The position numbers were made by a program, and so were the translations under genes. A stretch of 64,000 bases of DNA from the NCBI GenBank assembly GCA_947396885.1, contig OX377206.1, positions 19,587,114 through 19,651,113 on the forward strand, given 5' to 3'. The notes under the pieces were generated by a model. The model did no database searches, was not told the DNA's origin, and saw only the letters and a list, made by a program, of their open reading frames with translations. Below, in pieces: positions 1 through 10,679 of this stretch. Source of the DNA: Heligmosomoides polygyrus polygyrus (lineage: Eukaryota > Nematoda > Chromadorea > Rhabditida > Heligmosomidae). Each line of letters opens with the position of its first letter. The first letter of the stretch is position 1.

Positions 1-796
1 ATAACTCGTCGCTACAGTAGGAGATTTAATCACGAGTACAGTGGGCTGGGTGTCCACATTCATTAACGTCGAGGAGTTTCGAGGGGATGGGGCCATCGTT
101 CGGAACACCGTGCTGCCCGCCGCCCACTTCTCTGCCTGCTCACGCCGCCCTATTTGGGCAAGTTTGCTGTGCGCGAAACCGTCGTTAATTGGCGTGACGT
201 CGTCCAAAAACCTAACAGCTGATAGGAGGCGATTGGGAAGCGCACCTCGGGGAACTCTGAAGTCATTTTCCAGACAGTTCGCTTATGGAGGCAGTTGGGG
301 AAAGGAGAACCTCGCTCGTCTCTCTAGATTTCTTCAATTTTCACCACAATTCTTTAAATTTTCGCCTCAACTAGAGACTATGAGTGATTCCGGTCAGGAG
401 TTCTACATCGAAGGCTTATTCGTAATTGTGAGCAAAACCGTCTCACCGTTCTCTCTTTCCAAGGATCAGACAGTTTTCCTTGTGTTGAACTTTCTAGTGG
501 ATGGTCACGTTGGTGTCATGACATGTCTCGCTAAGTAGTTGCTGTACTCATCGGAAAATGCGGACGACGCCTTAGTACAAAGTAATGTGGCGGGACCTGA
601 AGAAAGCCTCGGCGCTACAGCTGAAAACTTTTCCTCCAAATATGGTGAACAAGATTCTGATTCTTGTCTCAAGAACGAAATCAGTTCAGGATGGCCGAGG
701 AGCTGCAGGGCCAAGGGAAGTAATTAGAAATGCGATGCCTCCATGTGGAGGCAGGGACCCTGTTATCTTGACACCCGCGAGACAATGTATTTGATG
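1..796. other. no gene recognised
   Basis: Unique-looking sequence with several overlapping open frames of 60-165 codons. None has a recognisable motif, splice-site structure or family similarity, so I annotate nothing here. Confidence 0.4.
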
Positions 797-874
797 CGTC
801 TGAACATTTTTCGCGCAATTGTAGCCCACACAAGTTTCAGCGTGGGCTACAATTGCGCGGAAAATGTTCAGACG
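797..874. repeat. 78-bp hairpin (33-bp arms)
   Basis: Two inverted 33-base arms (797-829 and 842-874) match with one or two mismatches and are separated by a 12-base loop. The arms begin CGTCTGAACATTTT. This looks like a miniature foldback element or the remains of one. There is no coding capacity, and no clear target-site duplication was seen. Confidence 0.8.
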
Positions 875-1980
875 TCACAGTGTAAGATATTCGGCAGTCG
901 TGGGAGCTGTTGTGTTTTGGGTAATTTCCTTTATCAGAAATAAGAGAAGATGTCGATTCAAATGCGGATCGCTCAATACTTTGCAAATTTTCTTTAGGCC
1001 TAGAGCGGCTGGTATAGAGGTTATATGCCGTTACAGGATGTTCGATACAGGACTTGTGCCCGCACCCTCTGCTTCTAAGAAGGGGTGCAAACCTCTCGCA
1101 CCAGCATCACTGTTTGATCGCAAACAACATCCCGATATCACGGATCCGTACTGACAGTCCATGGCATCGGGCAGTGCGGGATGTGGGACTCGATCTAACA
1201 ACGCTGGTAATGTAATGGGCTAACTTCCCGCGCGGAAAGCAGAGAGCGCATTTTTAAATACCGCCTAGTGCGATAGTTTTGATCTCAACAAAAGATCTTG
1301 CAACCAGTCACCATCAGGCTATATAGTTTTCTTATTGTTCACGACCAGCTTGGTATTCGTTATCCCTCCCAAAAATTTGTAGTAATTGTGCATATCACAG
1401 AAATATCTTCGGGGACAGGAGCAACAATTACAGTTTCATGCTATTCTACACCTTCACGCCGCCTTCTTGGTCACATCGTTCATTTCTATTAAATTATATT
1501 AGATTTTAGATAAGGCTGCACGAAAGAGAGTGCGCAGTTTCGCTTTAAATAGAGATGAACACCTGAAGTAGTTCGTCCATATGCGACGCATGGGTGCATA
1601 AAGGTTAGTTGTCCACCATTTATCCCTAATTCTTATGTGGGTAAGTTTGTTCATTATTGCTTGTGTATTATGTATCTGACTCCATTCGGTTCTGTCTTCA
1701 TTTCTCGCCCTGTAATTCTTACTGAAGTTGTTGCTTTTTCTTTAGGTCAATTTTATTTTGTTAAAATTTCGTCACTAACCAGTTATGAGGTCTACGTTCT
1801 AAAATCTCTTCACTGTGATAACGGTTTTATGTTTTCTTGATGGTCAGCACAGTAACTTGACGAAGTATATTGATATTATGCCCGTACATATATCGTTACT
1901 CATAATAACTGCATACAATCTAGTGTTATGGTATAGTAACAATTTCGGTCTATTTATAATTTCATCAAGGTGTAGTATGT
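875..1980. other. no gene recognised
   Basis: AT-rich sequence with only short open frames. I see no splice-consistent coding exon and no repeat shared with the rest of the window. Confidence 0.35.
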
Positions 1981-2038
1981 GCTTGTATTCCAGGACACTA
2001 AAAAGTGGTAAACACTTTTAGTGTCCTGGACTACAAGC
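1981..2038. repeat. 58-bp near-perfect hairpin
   Basis: The left arm starts GCTTGTATTCCAGGACACT and pairs with a right arm ending AGTGTCCTGGACTACAAGC, with a loop of about 5 bases. The motif CTTTTAGTGTaCTGaACTGG follows directly at 2041, so part of one arm is repeated. This is a foldback or MITE-like remnant with no coding potential. Confidence 0.8.
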
Positions 2039-2756
2039 AACTTTTAGTGTACTGAACTGGTACTGGTGGAAGTTCTGACCCGTTTTTTTTTGTTGATAAA
2101 TGTTAAATGTTGTGTAGTAGTTACGCTCCATGCGCACTAGGTTCGTTGTTCAACAGTTCAGCTTTTAGCATTGCGGAGAAGTCCTCGCATTGTACAAGTG
2201 AATGATTTTATTTCGTTTGGGATGTGCTACACAGAACTGTCTACTGCTGCACAGCAGTTATGCTACAAAGTTTCCACTGCTGCAATCTAAGTGCTTAATT
2301 CCTGAGTTATGACGACGTCTTCTAATTTATAAAGGTGAATAGTATATTTCATTTATTGAGAATGATTAGTTTTTGTCCATTGTTGTTTAGTGGATATGCT
2401 ACATATTTTTATATTGGTTAACGTGCGACTCGCAAAGTTGAGTGTCGTGTGGATGCCCTGACAGTATAGAAATGTGTAGCATATTCCGTTTACTGATATG
2501 CGTTGTAGTTTTGGTTAGTTGCTATCACAGTTTTGTAACAGTCGTTACGCGATTTTTATTAATTGCACTATTGAAGTGCAGTCTTCACAGTTCTAGCCGC
2601 TACGCGTTGAAGCGGTGGGTTTAACGAGTGCAGTATAGCGCGTTTAATAATTATTATTGTAGTGTATCAGGTTTATATGTATACTAATTGTTCAGTTCAT
2701 GGGTTAAGCATCGAGCATTGAGCAATAAAGATTAGATCAGGGATAAAGAATGTTAT

Positions 2757-3900
2757 TATTTACATTCAACGGAGCAGTCGCACGGTTGTTGCGAAACATC
2801 CTGGTAATAAGAGTGTCAGGATCTGCAAAGGACGAACCGCCGATGACAATCACAGACGAAAGTGGGCAGCGGCGGTCAACCGATCGATAAAAGGTGCGCG
2901 CACTCGTTGGCGATAGGGCGCGAAAGTTTGAAGCGAATGACAAAATTGCGGCAATCCCATGGAAAAATAAGAGAGTGGAAATGCTAAATAGAAAAGGTAA
3001 GAGCCTCAGTTAATCACCGCGTCTAACCAAGGTGCATAGGGTTCCAAAAAGCAGAAAATGTCCAAACAGTTTGCCACTGAGTGGAAGGCAGAACTGCTGT
3101 TCGGTCAGTTGAGACTGTCGACTGTGACGGCGGAAACTGACGATGAATAAGAACGTTTGAACCAAGTCATTCAACCGACAGGAAACAGCAACAAGGACAG
3201 TGACAAAGGCTATGCTCCTGTATAACTCACTCGAAGACAACCTGTCTACAGACGACTGGTTGAGATCGGCAGCGCTAAAGTCAGACTATTCCAGCCCTAC
3301 ATTTACGAACCCGTCCAGAAGCGTTTGGAATTGGCCGCGTTCATCGAAAGGAATGGAGCCCAAATCCTCCAGAAGAAATTGCTAGTCGCTAGGCGATTCC
3401 ATTCAGGATTGACTACATACGATCACATGCGTCACCATTGCGGTCGCACGATTATCACAAAACATCTAGGTAACAAGATTGTCACGATCTGCAAGTGATG
3501 ATGCTTCTCACAACCTACCGACACGTAGACAAACACCTCACGAACGCACTTCAGCGATCAACCAAGAGATGCTTAAGATGACAGAGGTCCTCCAGATAAG
3601 ACGATGAGTTCCTGTCAACACTAGTCTGAAAGCACGTCCATGGTCCGTTGATACTCTTGTGGTTCGTAAGGACAAAGCTACCAAACACGAAATGTAGGTC
3701 GAGGGAGTCATACAGGATGCACGAAGGAGAGCATGGATGCGTGCAAAAAGTACAGGTCAGCGATACATTCCGTTTATTGAGAATTGCTTGTTGTTGTCCA
3801 TTGTCATTTAATAGGTACGCTATATATTTAACAAACACTACGCTCACAGGTTTAGCCATCAAGTGTTGTATAGAATTAATGAAAGTGTCACCTTAAAATT
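2757..3900 (+). repeat. degenerate gene-like repeat, copy A
   Basis: First of three diverged copies of one unit between about 2.3 and 6.5 kb. Landmarks shared with copies B and C are: a stretch reading as ...RSIKGARTR..., GATAGGGCGCGAAAGTTTGAAG, a segment readable as TEWKAELLFGQLRLS, and a segment readable as VEIGSAKVRLFQPYI. Copy A also has the downstream part (about 3500-3860) found again in copy C. Reading frames are broken by stops and shifts. Conserved codon-like stretches followed by an AAAGGTGAGTAT-type donor suggest a multiplied, decayed coding unit (a pseudogene or the gag-like part of an element). I do not recognise the protein. Confidence 0.6.
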
Positions 3901-4276
3901 TTTGTTTCAATAGGGCACCTTAAAAAGATGTGTTAGTCTTTGTGTACTCGATATACCACTAACGTGCGTCTGAAGATCCTACCGCTAAGCCTGTGACGGT
4001 CTGCTCAAGGTGCAAAGGTGAGTATTTTTGCGTTAGCTAGGAAATGCTCCGTTGAATATAGAGATTACTAATCAGTACATAGTCATCATCGTCAGTTCAC
4101 TATATGTGTAGAACACACCAGTGCTGCATAAAACTTTTACTTTCGTACAACACAAAACGTTGTGCAGTCCTGTCCTACATGGTAACCCTCCCTGCCCGAC
4201 GATAATTGCGTCTTGAGCACCGTGGAATAACCAATCGGTCAAGATAGCCACTGAAATTCGCAAGAGTCAGGCCATA

Positions 4277-4935
4277 TTGCACGGAGTAGGAGATTCGAAG
4301 GACAAAACGCTTCCAAGAAGTATGGGCGCAGCGAGCAGCATCGTAACGACCATCAAAGACGAGCCCGTCGATGAGAATGACGGGCGAAAGTGGACAGCAG
4401 CGGTCAGTCGATCGATAAAAGGTGCGCGCACTCGTAGCGATAGGGCGCGAAAGTTTGAAGCCAATGACAGAACTGCGGCGATCCCATAGAAGAAGAAGGG
4501 GGGTGGAAAGACTAGAGTGATAAGGGAAGAAGCTCAGTTCATTACCACGTCTACCCAAGGTGCATAGGGTTCCAAAAAGCTGAAAATGTTCAAGGAGTTT
4601 GATACTGAGTGGAAGGCAAAAATGCTGTTTGGTCAGTTGAGGCTGTCGATTGTGACGGCAGAAACGACGATGAATAAGAACATTCCAACCGAGTGGAAGC
4701 AGCGGCAAGGACTATGCTCCTGTATAACTCACTCGAAGACGACCTATCTACAGACGACCGGTTGAGATCGGCAGCGCTAAAGTCAGATTATTCCAGCCGT
4801 ACATCTGCGAACCCGTCCAGAAGCGTTCGGAATTGGCCGCGTCCATCGAAGGAAATGGAGTCCAAATCCTCCAGAAAGGATTCCTAATCGCTGGGCGATT
4901 CCCTTCAGGATTGGCTACATACGATCAAATGCATC
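4277..4935 (+). repeat. degenerate gene-like repeat, copy B
   Basis: Second copy of the unit. It holds the best-preserved frame of the upstream half, readable as KWTAAVSRSIKGARTRSDRA at about 4388. It also has the TEWKAKMLFGQLRLS segment near 4600 and the LFQPYI segment near 4790. It lacks the downstream part present in copies A and C and runs directly into copy C, which suggests unequal exchange or deletion. Product unknown. Confidence 0.6.
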
Positions 4936-5990
4936 ACCGCACGGTTATCGCGAAACATCCTGGTAACAAGATGGTCATGATCTGCAAGTGGTGATGCCTC
5001 TGCAACCTACCGACACGTAGACGAAGCGCCGATGACAATGATAGGCGAAGATGGGCAACGGGCGCCAATCGATCGATAAAAGGTGCGCGCACTCGTTGGC
5101 GATAGGGCGCGATAGTTTGAAGTGAATGACTAAATTGCGGCAATCTCGTGGAAAAAAGAAGGGAGTGGAAAGGCTAAAGTGATAAGGGAAGAGGCTTAGT
5201 TCTTCATCACGTCTACCCAAGGTGCATAGGGTTCCAGAAAGCAGAAAATGTTCAGTGAGTTTGACACTGAGTGGAAGGCAGAACTGGTGTTCGACCAGTT
5301 GACGCTATCGATGGTCATGGCGGAAACTGACGACGAATAAGAACATTTAAACTGAGATATTCAACCGACGGAAAACAGCGGCAAGGACATTGACAGAGGC
5401 TATGCTCTTGTATAGCTCACTCGAAGACGACTGGTTGAGATCGGCAGCGCTAAAGTCAGAGCATTCCAGCCGTACATCTGCGAACCGTCCAGAAGCGTTA
5501 GGAATTGGCCGCGTCCATCGAAGGAAATAGAGCCAAAATAGTCGCTAGGCAATCCGCTTCAGGATCGGCTACATATGATCACATGCATCACCCCTGCGGT
5601 CGCACGATTATCACGGAACATCCTGGTAACAAGATTGCCACGATCTGCAAGTGATGATGCCCCTCACAGCCGACCGACACGTAGACGAACACGTCACAAG
5701 CGCACTTCAGCGACCAACCAAGAAATGCTTAAGATGACAGAGGTCCTCCGATGAAGACGATGAGCTCCTGTCAATACCGGTCTGAAAGCACGTCCACGGT
5801 CCGTTGATACTCTTGTGGTTCGTAAGGATAAAGCTGCTAAACACGTCGAGGGAGTAATACAGGATGCGCGAAGGAGAGCAATAATGCGGCCAAAAAGTAC
5901 AGATGAGTTATATATTCCGTTTATTGAGAATTGCTTGTTGTCGTCCATTGTCATTTAATAGATACGTTATATAGTTATTAATGAAGACGC
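4936..5990 (+). repeat. degenerate gene-like repeat, copy C
   Basis: Third copy. It repeats the AACATCCTGGTAACAAGAT start, the GCGCGCACTCG segment (about 5085), the EWKAEL segment (about 5270) and the LFQPYICEP segment (about 5460). It then continues through a part readable as DTLVVRKDKAAKHVEGVIQD (about 5800) that copy A also has. A final motif around TCCGTTTATTGAGAATTGCT occurs again alone near 2340, 3765, 5910, 6285 and 6415, so the flanks were multiplied too. Function unknown. Confidence 0.6.
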
Positions 5991-6489
5991 TTTCAGGTTC
6001 AACTATTAAGCATTTCAGAGATTTTATCATAGTGTCACGTTAAGAATTTTTATTTTACTAGGGCATTTTATAGAGAAGTGTTAATCGTAGTATATCGATA
6101 CTATTAATGGGCCTCCAAAGGTTTAACCGATAAGTATTAAGTGATATGCACCCGAAGTGTACAGGTGAGTATTTTTCCATTTTCTGAGAAGTCTTCTGTT
6201 AAAGACAAAGACTACGCGAAGCGCAGGGGAGTAGGCGCACGACATGCAGGCCAATAGGGATCCGTTCAAAGTGTACAGATTAGTATTATATCTCGTTTAG
6301 CAAGAATGGCTTGCTGTCTTCCATTGTTATTTTTCAGGTAATTTATATAGTTGACAATCACATCGCTAGTAGGGCTAACCACCGAGCGATGTTAAGCACC
6401 TTATAAGTGAGTGATATAATCCGTTTGGTAGGAATCGCTTGTTGTCATCCAGTTTAGTTAAAATAGTGCTTGTCCAATTTAACTTGAAA

Positions 6490-7190
6490 GATGTCGAAAT
6501 TGACGTGAAACGTTATATGTCAGTCGACCGATGTAGCTTTCGCCGGTGATATATCAGGTGTAAAACTTGTCATCCAAACCCATGTTCAATCGTTTTAAAG
6601 TGAAGGAGTGCTGATACTGTCAGCATCCGATATTAGAACACACGGTAGTCCCTCTCGAAATAAATGTCCAGCGTGCCCCTTATCTCACTCCTGTGTAAAA
6701 AAATCATTCTGCCAATGGCTTCTAACTATCCAAATGGGTGCCAACGAGGACCAACAGTCGCCAGCAGATGTAGGTAAACACGAGTAATTGAGCTTGTTCT
6801 CTTATAGTACTACCCCAATAGATTATCTTGGGGATTAGAGCGGGCCATTCCTGGTCACTCTGTTTGGTGTTGCAATTTTTGAGATCCACGTAGGTTGGCT
6901 ATTCATTTATCTAATTTAGTTCTTCCTCTTCCGACCGAACATATGAGGAAAACAGTTCTATCGTACTAAGAAAACTGCAAACGCCTAAAAAATTATGGGT
7001 GTGTTTGATATGCAACTAGATATATATTCTATGATCAAAAAGAAAAAAGAAATAATGGAAATAAAAGAATTGATGGATGGCAAAGCAATATTTACATCGA
7101 AAAGTGCTTCCTTATAAACAAATAGAAAGAAATGAAGCATCGCGGTATGGATATTGTTCTTGCAATACGTAGTACACTTGATCTTCTCTG
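6490..7190. other. no gene recognised
   Basis: Past the last piece of the repeat block I see AT-rich sequence with no exon-like frame and no inverted repeats before the mariner-like element. Confidence 0.35.
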
Positions 7191-7924
7191 CAGGGTGCGT
7201 AAAAAGTATTGACGTAGTAAATGGCGGTTGTGGAAATAGTAATGCGCAGTAAGTTTTAAAACGTTTACTTGAGAAATATGGAAAATGGTCTTACAAATAC
7301 GATAGAATAACTCGTAATTGACATTGGCTCCTTTACTGTGAATACAGGAGCGAAAACGACGGAAGAGATCACAAGCACGCGCCGCAAGTACTCTGCTTGG
7401 ATCTCGCCCCGTGCTCTGAACAGGGTAGCCTTCTACGACTGGCCACTTCTGCTGAAAGTAGCACAGACCTCATCCTTCAAAATTGCCTACAAAGAGTAAT
7501 CCAGCGGATTCATGTTCAAGCAGCGCTCGTCTGAGAAGCTGTTCACACCAGCGCGCGTTATCCGTTTGACGTTATCGGACAGAGATTGATAATTTTGCAT
7601 TCGAACGCTATCGTGCTTGAACATCTTGTAATCATCATCTGTTATGACAGAGCCGTGGCTGACGTTTGGGTTGTTGACCTCTTTCCTCACCGACCGTTTC
7701 GAACACCGCCTAATTCTCTTGTTAATGAATTATTCATTTGCTTTGGTAACAGCCAGGAAAGGGTCACCGTAACCATGACGGTATCATGTTTCTTCAGTTT
7801 TTACAAGAATATTTTTCGAACACAATATGGCCAACAAAAATAACACACAAAAACTTTGAAAAGTAGAAAGAGAAAATTGGAGCTGAAACAAAAAGTAGTG
7901 CGTCAACACTTTTTACGCACCCTG
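7191..7924 (-). mobile_element. deleted mariner-like element (734 bp)
   Basis: The ends are inverted repeats: CAGGGTGCGTAAAAAGTATT on the left, and on the right its reverse complement with one or two changes. TA follows the right end; the left flank no longer shows TA. On the minus strand a broken frame reads ...SVRMQNYQSL..., SFSDERCLN and MNPLDYSL, which are parts of a Tc1/mariner transposase (the SDEK and PDLNPMDYSLW regions). The two catalytic regions sit side by side, so the core between them has been deleted. A further degenerate frame toward 7300 resembles the C-terminus. The element is non-functional. Confidence 0.75.
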
Positions 7925-8849
7925 TATAGGTAGATAGCATCAATAGCGTACTGCCCATCCTAAAAAACTGTCTAAAAATTTACCGTGGTGGATTCATCAC
8001 TTCAGTTATCGAAAAATTCTTTCTAATTTACAAAACCTTTATTTAAAAGTCATCCGAAAATTCAAGGAGATGCGTGAAAAATATCCTATCTAAAATATCC
8101 AGAGCTGTGTTTACAAGACCAAAAGGTGATTTCTTTAGATCCGGTACTTTCACTGAAGGAGAGCGATAGTACTGACCTTGCCCAGACCTGGGTTACGCCT
8201 CGAGGTGGTGGCTAAACGTCACATGCAGCCACAGAGACAAGAATATTGAGACTGAACTGACAGCCACTGCATTAGGTATGTATGGCGCTCTGGCGAAAAC
8301 GTTTTTGGGTACAAACAATCTACTCCTGACTTGATCAGGAGTCTGCAATGGTTTCAGGGGATTTCCCTTGACGTGATGTTGCTTTCAGGTGTTCATTTTT
8401 ATTAATGCAATAGCTTTATTTCGGTATTTCGGCGTTATTTATCCCTCTCAAAGAACGGCAAAGTTGAAGATGCATTAGAAAACGCCTCGTACAAACACAA
8501 TTTTATTTGATAGGAGGGAGAAGACAAATGTGGAGGAAAAAAGAGCTTGTTACGATAGCAATAACGGTATCTTTCAGTGAAGGTAAGGAGCTGCCACTAG
8601 TCACTCCTAGTTGAAGATAGGTTAACGTGGGCGACCGATCGTAGCCAAAATCTTTTGTGAATAGGGAACCTTGGGGGACGGGTGGGACGGATAAGCCGAA
8701 GCAGCATGGAACAAGGGCATCAGCACCTTCTTCACCGCAATGTGCTTTCATTTTGATTTTTCTTGTTGCCACTTCAAGCAGTGCGAAATCATAGTTCCGA
8801 ACGCTACTCTCTCCTAAAATAATTGCTATAATGGGCTTTCTAAGGCATT
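7925..8849. other. no gene recognised
   Basis: No convincing exon, RNA gene or repeat. The open frame that runs into this stretch from the right lacks support once the splice model at 8850-9298 is considered. Confidence 0.3.
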
Positions 8850-9298
8850 TCAGCTGCTCATTAATCGTGGAACAAAGCGATTTGCTCGTTTGGTGTGTGT
8901 ATGAGGACCCATTGGAGCACTGTGGCACGCAACAGCAACGAATGGAGAAGCTGCTGGTGTCCGCATGAGCATCTCGATAATCTACAGGACAACAGGTGAT
9001 GCAGGTTATACAATTCATTGGCACAAAATGTAAATTAAGTGATTAAAAGTTCATAAAAATCGAATTTTCTATGTACTGGACTCTTGAAAAAAGGTTTTAA
9101 ACGCACTCTTAATTGCACAGAGCAGTGGATTTTTAGAGTGTTAGAAAAGGAGATCGCACCTTGAACTCGTAAGGCACATTGCCGACTTGATCGATAGCAG
9201 AATTCAGTGTGCGCCAAGTTGCGCAATATCCAGTGGTACAGAAGGAACAATTGCGGATAACATGTACTTCGCCACGAAACAGCTTCAAGTAAGCACAA
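8850..9298 (-). CDS. possible small two-exon gene, 3' part
   Basis: On the minus strand an open exon of about 46 codons (about 9298-9160) reads CAYLKLFRGEVHVIRN... and ends VPYEFK at an AAG|GTGCGA donor. A good acceptor (TTGTCCTGTAG at about 8982) then opens a second exon, 8981-8850. It joins in phase 0 and reads IIEMLMRTPAASPFVAV..., ending in MSS and a TGA stop. The join looks protein-like, but I do not recognise the family. A longer unspliced cysteine-rich frame (8503-9024) overlaps and is the main alternative. No start codon or further exons were found to the right. Support comes from splice signals and open frames only. Confidence 0.3.
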
Positions 9299-9399
9299 CT
9301 TAAACTATCAATCAAACGAACGGAGTGACATCTGTATCCTTAAAACAGCTTCGAAACTTAAAGAAACAAAACTTTTACAAAATCCCAAACCTCGATATA

Positions 9400-9560
9400 T
9401 AACAATGGTTTCATAAAATTTTCGAATGGTCAAGTAGCTTCGATTATCAAGATCTTTCGAATGTTTTAATCTAACTACGATTGAGAACGCGATTTTCGAA
9501 TACCTAATTTTGAATGCATTCGAAAAATGAGATTTTTAACATTCGAATTTGGTTACCTGA
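9400..9560. repeat. TTCGAAT-rich stretch
   Basis: Clustered ATTCGAAT/TTTCGAAT words in both orientations. The same word dominates the simple repeats near 37.2, 39.5, 42.3 and 48.4 kb. Probably the decayed end of the same class of element. Confidence 0.5.
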
Positions 9561-9776
9561 TCAGAATAATCGAATTAGAATGTAACACCAGATTCCAAAA
9601 AGGAGGTGCAAATAACTAGTAAAAGAATGCCCGATCTTCGATTGACTTTGACATAAATATCATGGATGACGAACAAGCTTCGCGGTAGGAAAAGAATACC
9701 AACAACACAATCATTATCTATCAGTGTTATTTGCTTTTGTGCACAATGTACGGCCGTAGAGCCGGCAGACTGTCTC

Positions 9777-9960
9777 CCTTCTTGCTGGTTTCCCCGTCCT
9801 GGCCTCTCCTCCAGGTTGTTCCTTTCCTTCCTGCTCGCTCTCCTTCTCCACCCTAGATGTCCCCCTTACTGCCCTTTTCCACCACCCCCTTAGTGGTCCT
9901 CACATGGTCAAGGCAGACGTCGGTGATACGTATTCACAATCGGGACGCTTGTTGCGCGAC
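9777..9960. repeat. dispersed repeat D, copy 1
   Basis: Pyrimidine-rich segment containing GGTTTCCCCGTCCTGG, then CCTTAGTGG, then GCAGACGTCGGTGATACGTAT and CGCTTGTTGCGCG. The same landmarks in the same order occur at 21,600-21,786 in the large dnpp-1 intron, so this is a dispersed family. The minus strand of the second copy continues into a short codon-like frame. The nature of the element is unknown. Confidence 0.65.
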
Positions 9961-10252
9961 GTAAAGCGCAGGTCTTCTGGATCCAGAAGCTCAGAAGACC
10001 CGTCTTCCGACTCCAGAAGTTCAGAAGCGCACGCAGTCGCCGCTGTGTCGAGCACGAAGAGACTATGCATGTGGCAGATTCCTTGTTCTCCGTATGAATT
10101 CCCTTACGGCTTCGATTTGGAAGATTTCGATTTGATTTCAAAAGTATTAGGCTATCTTGGAACATTGCCGAATTTGACGTGAAAACTATCTAAACTGATC
10201 TCGAAGGTATCCAGTTTGACGTAAAAATGGGATATATATATTATATATATAA

Positions 10253-10641
10253 TGATTTCTCTCTGCTCGGTGTCGGTACCTTGGCAGTGAAGCCTTTATT
10301 CAGACAGATCGTCTGAGCCACCGCTCAGTACCTCGTACCCAGCACAAGAATGGCGCGGGCCCCGGGCGCTCGCCTCTTATGGCCGATGGCGCGAGGAAGC
10401 CACGCCTCCCTGGCCAGAGAGGAGAGGCCACGCCTCCCTGCGGCCGGCCGGCGGGCTCGGCCGCTGCGCACCGGAGACCCGGCCAGGCACACAGAAAACA
10501 ATCAATACAGCACGTTTCCTACTAGAACTACAGTCTAGAAATAATCAAAACAACTACCAAATACAGCTAGTACACACTATAACACATCAAGAACTACAAT
10601 TGTGAGCACAAACAGTACACTACAATGATCAATACTTAACA
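10253..10641 (-). mobile_element. 3' LTR of gypsy-type element
   Basis: Read on the minus strand this 389-bp block starts TGTTAAGT and ends AAATCA, so it has TG...CA ends. It carries an AATAAA polyadenylation signal near 10,300 and a GC-rich middle. It lies just downstream of the end of the gag-pol frame. A short G-rich stretch at about 10,655-10,670 could be the polypurine tract. A matching 5' LTR is not visible to the right of gag, where only about 150 bases and an assembly gap separate it from an exon of the aminopeptidase gene. The LTR borders are inferred without a second copy. Confidence 0.6.
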
Positions 10642-10679
10642 TGCCCCGGGACGCCGTAAGAGTCGCCCCGACTCTTTGG

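Noticed and set aside
41..538. 165-codon open frame at the left edge
   Set aside because: No motif, no homology I can name and no splice signals. Length alone is not convincing in this base composition.
9666..9893. Plus-strand frame rich in Pro, Leu and Ser
   Set aside because: Lies in the pyrimidine-rich dispersed repeat D; its frame is not kept in the second copy.
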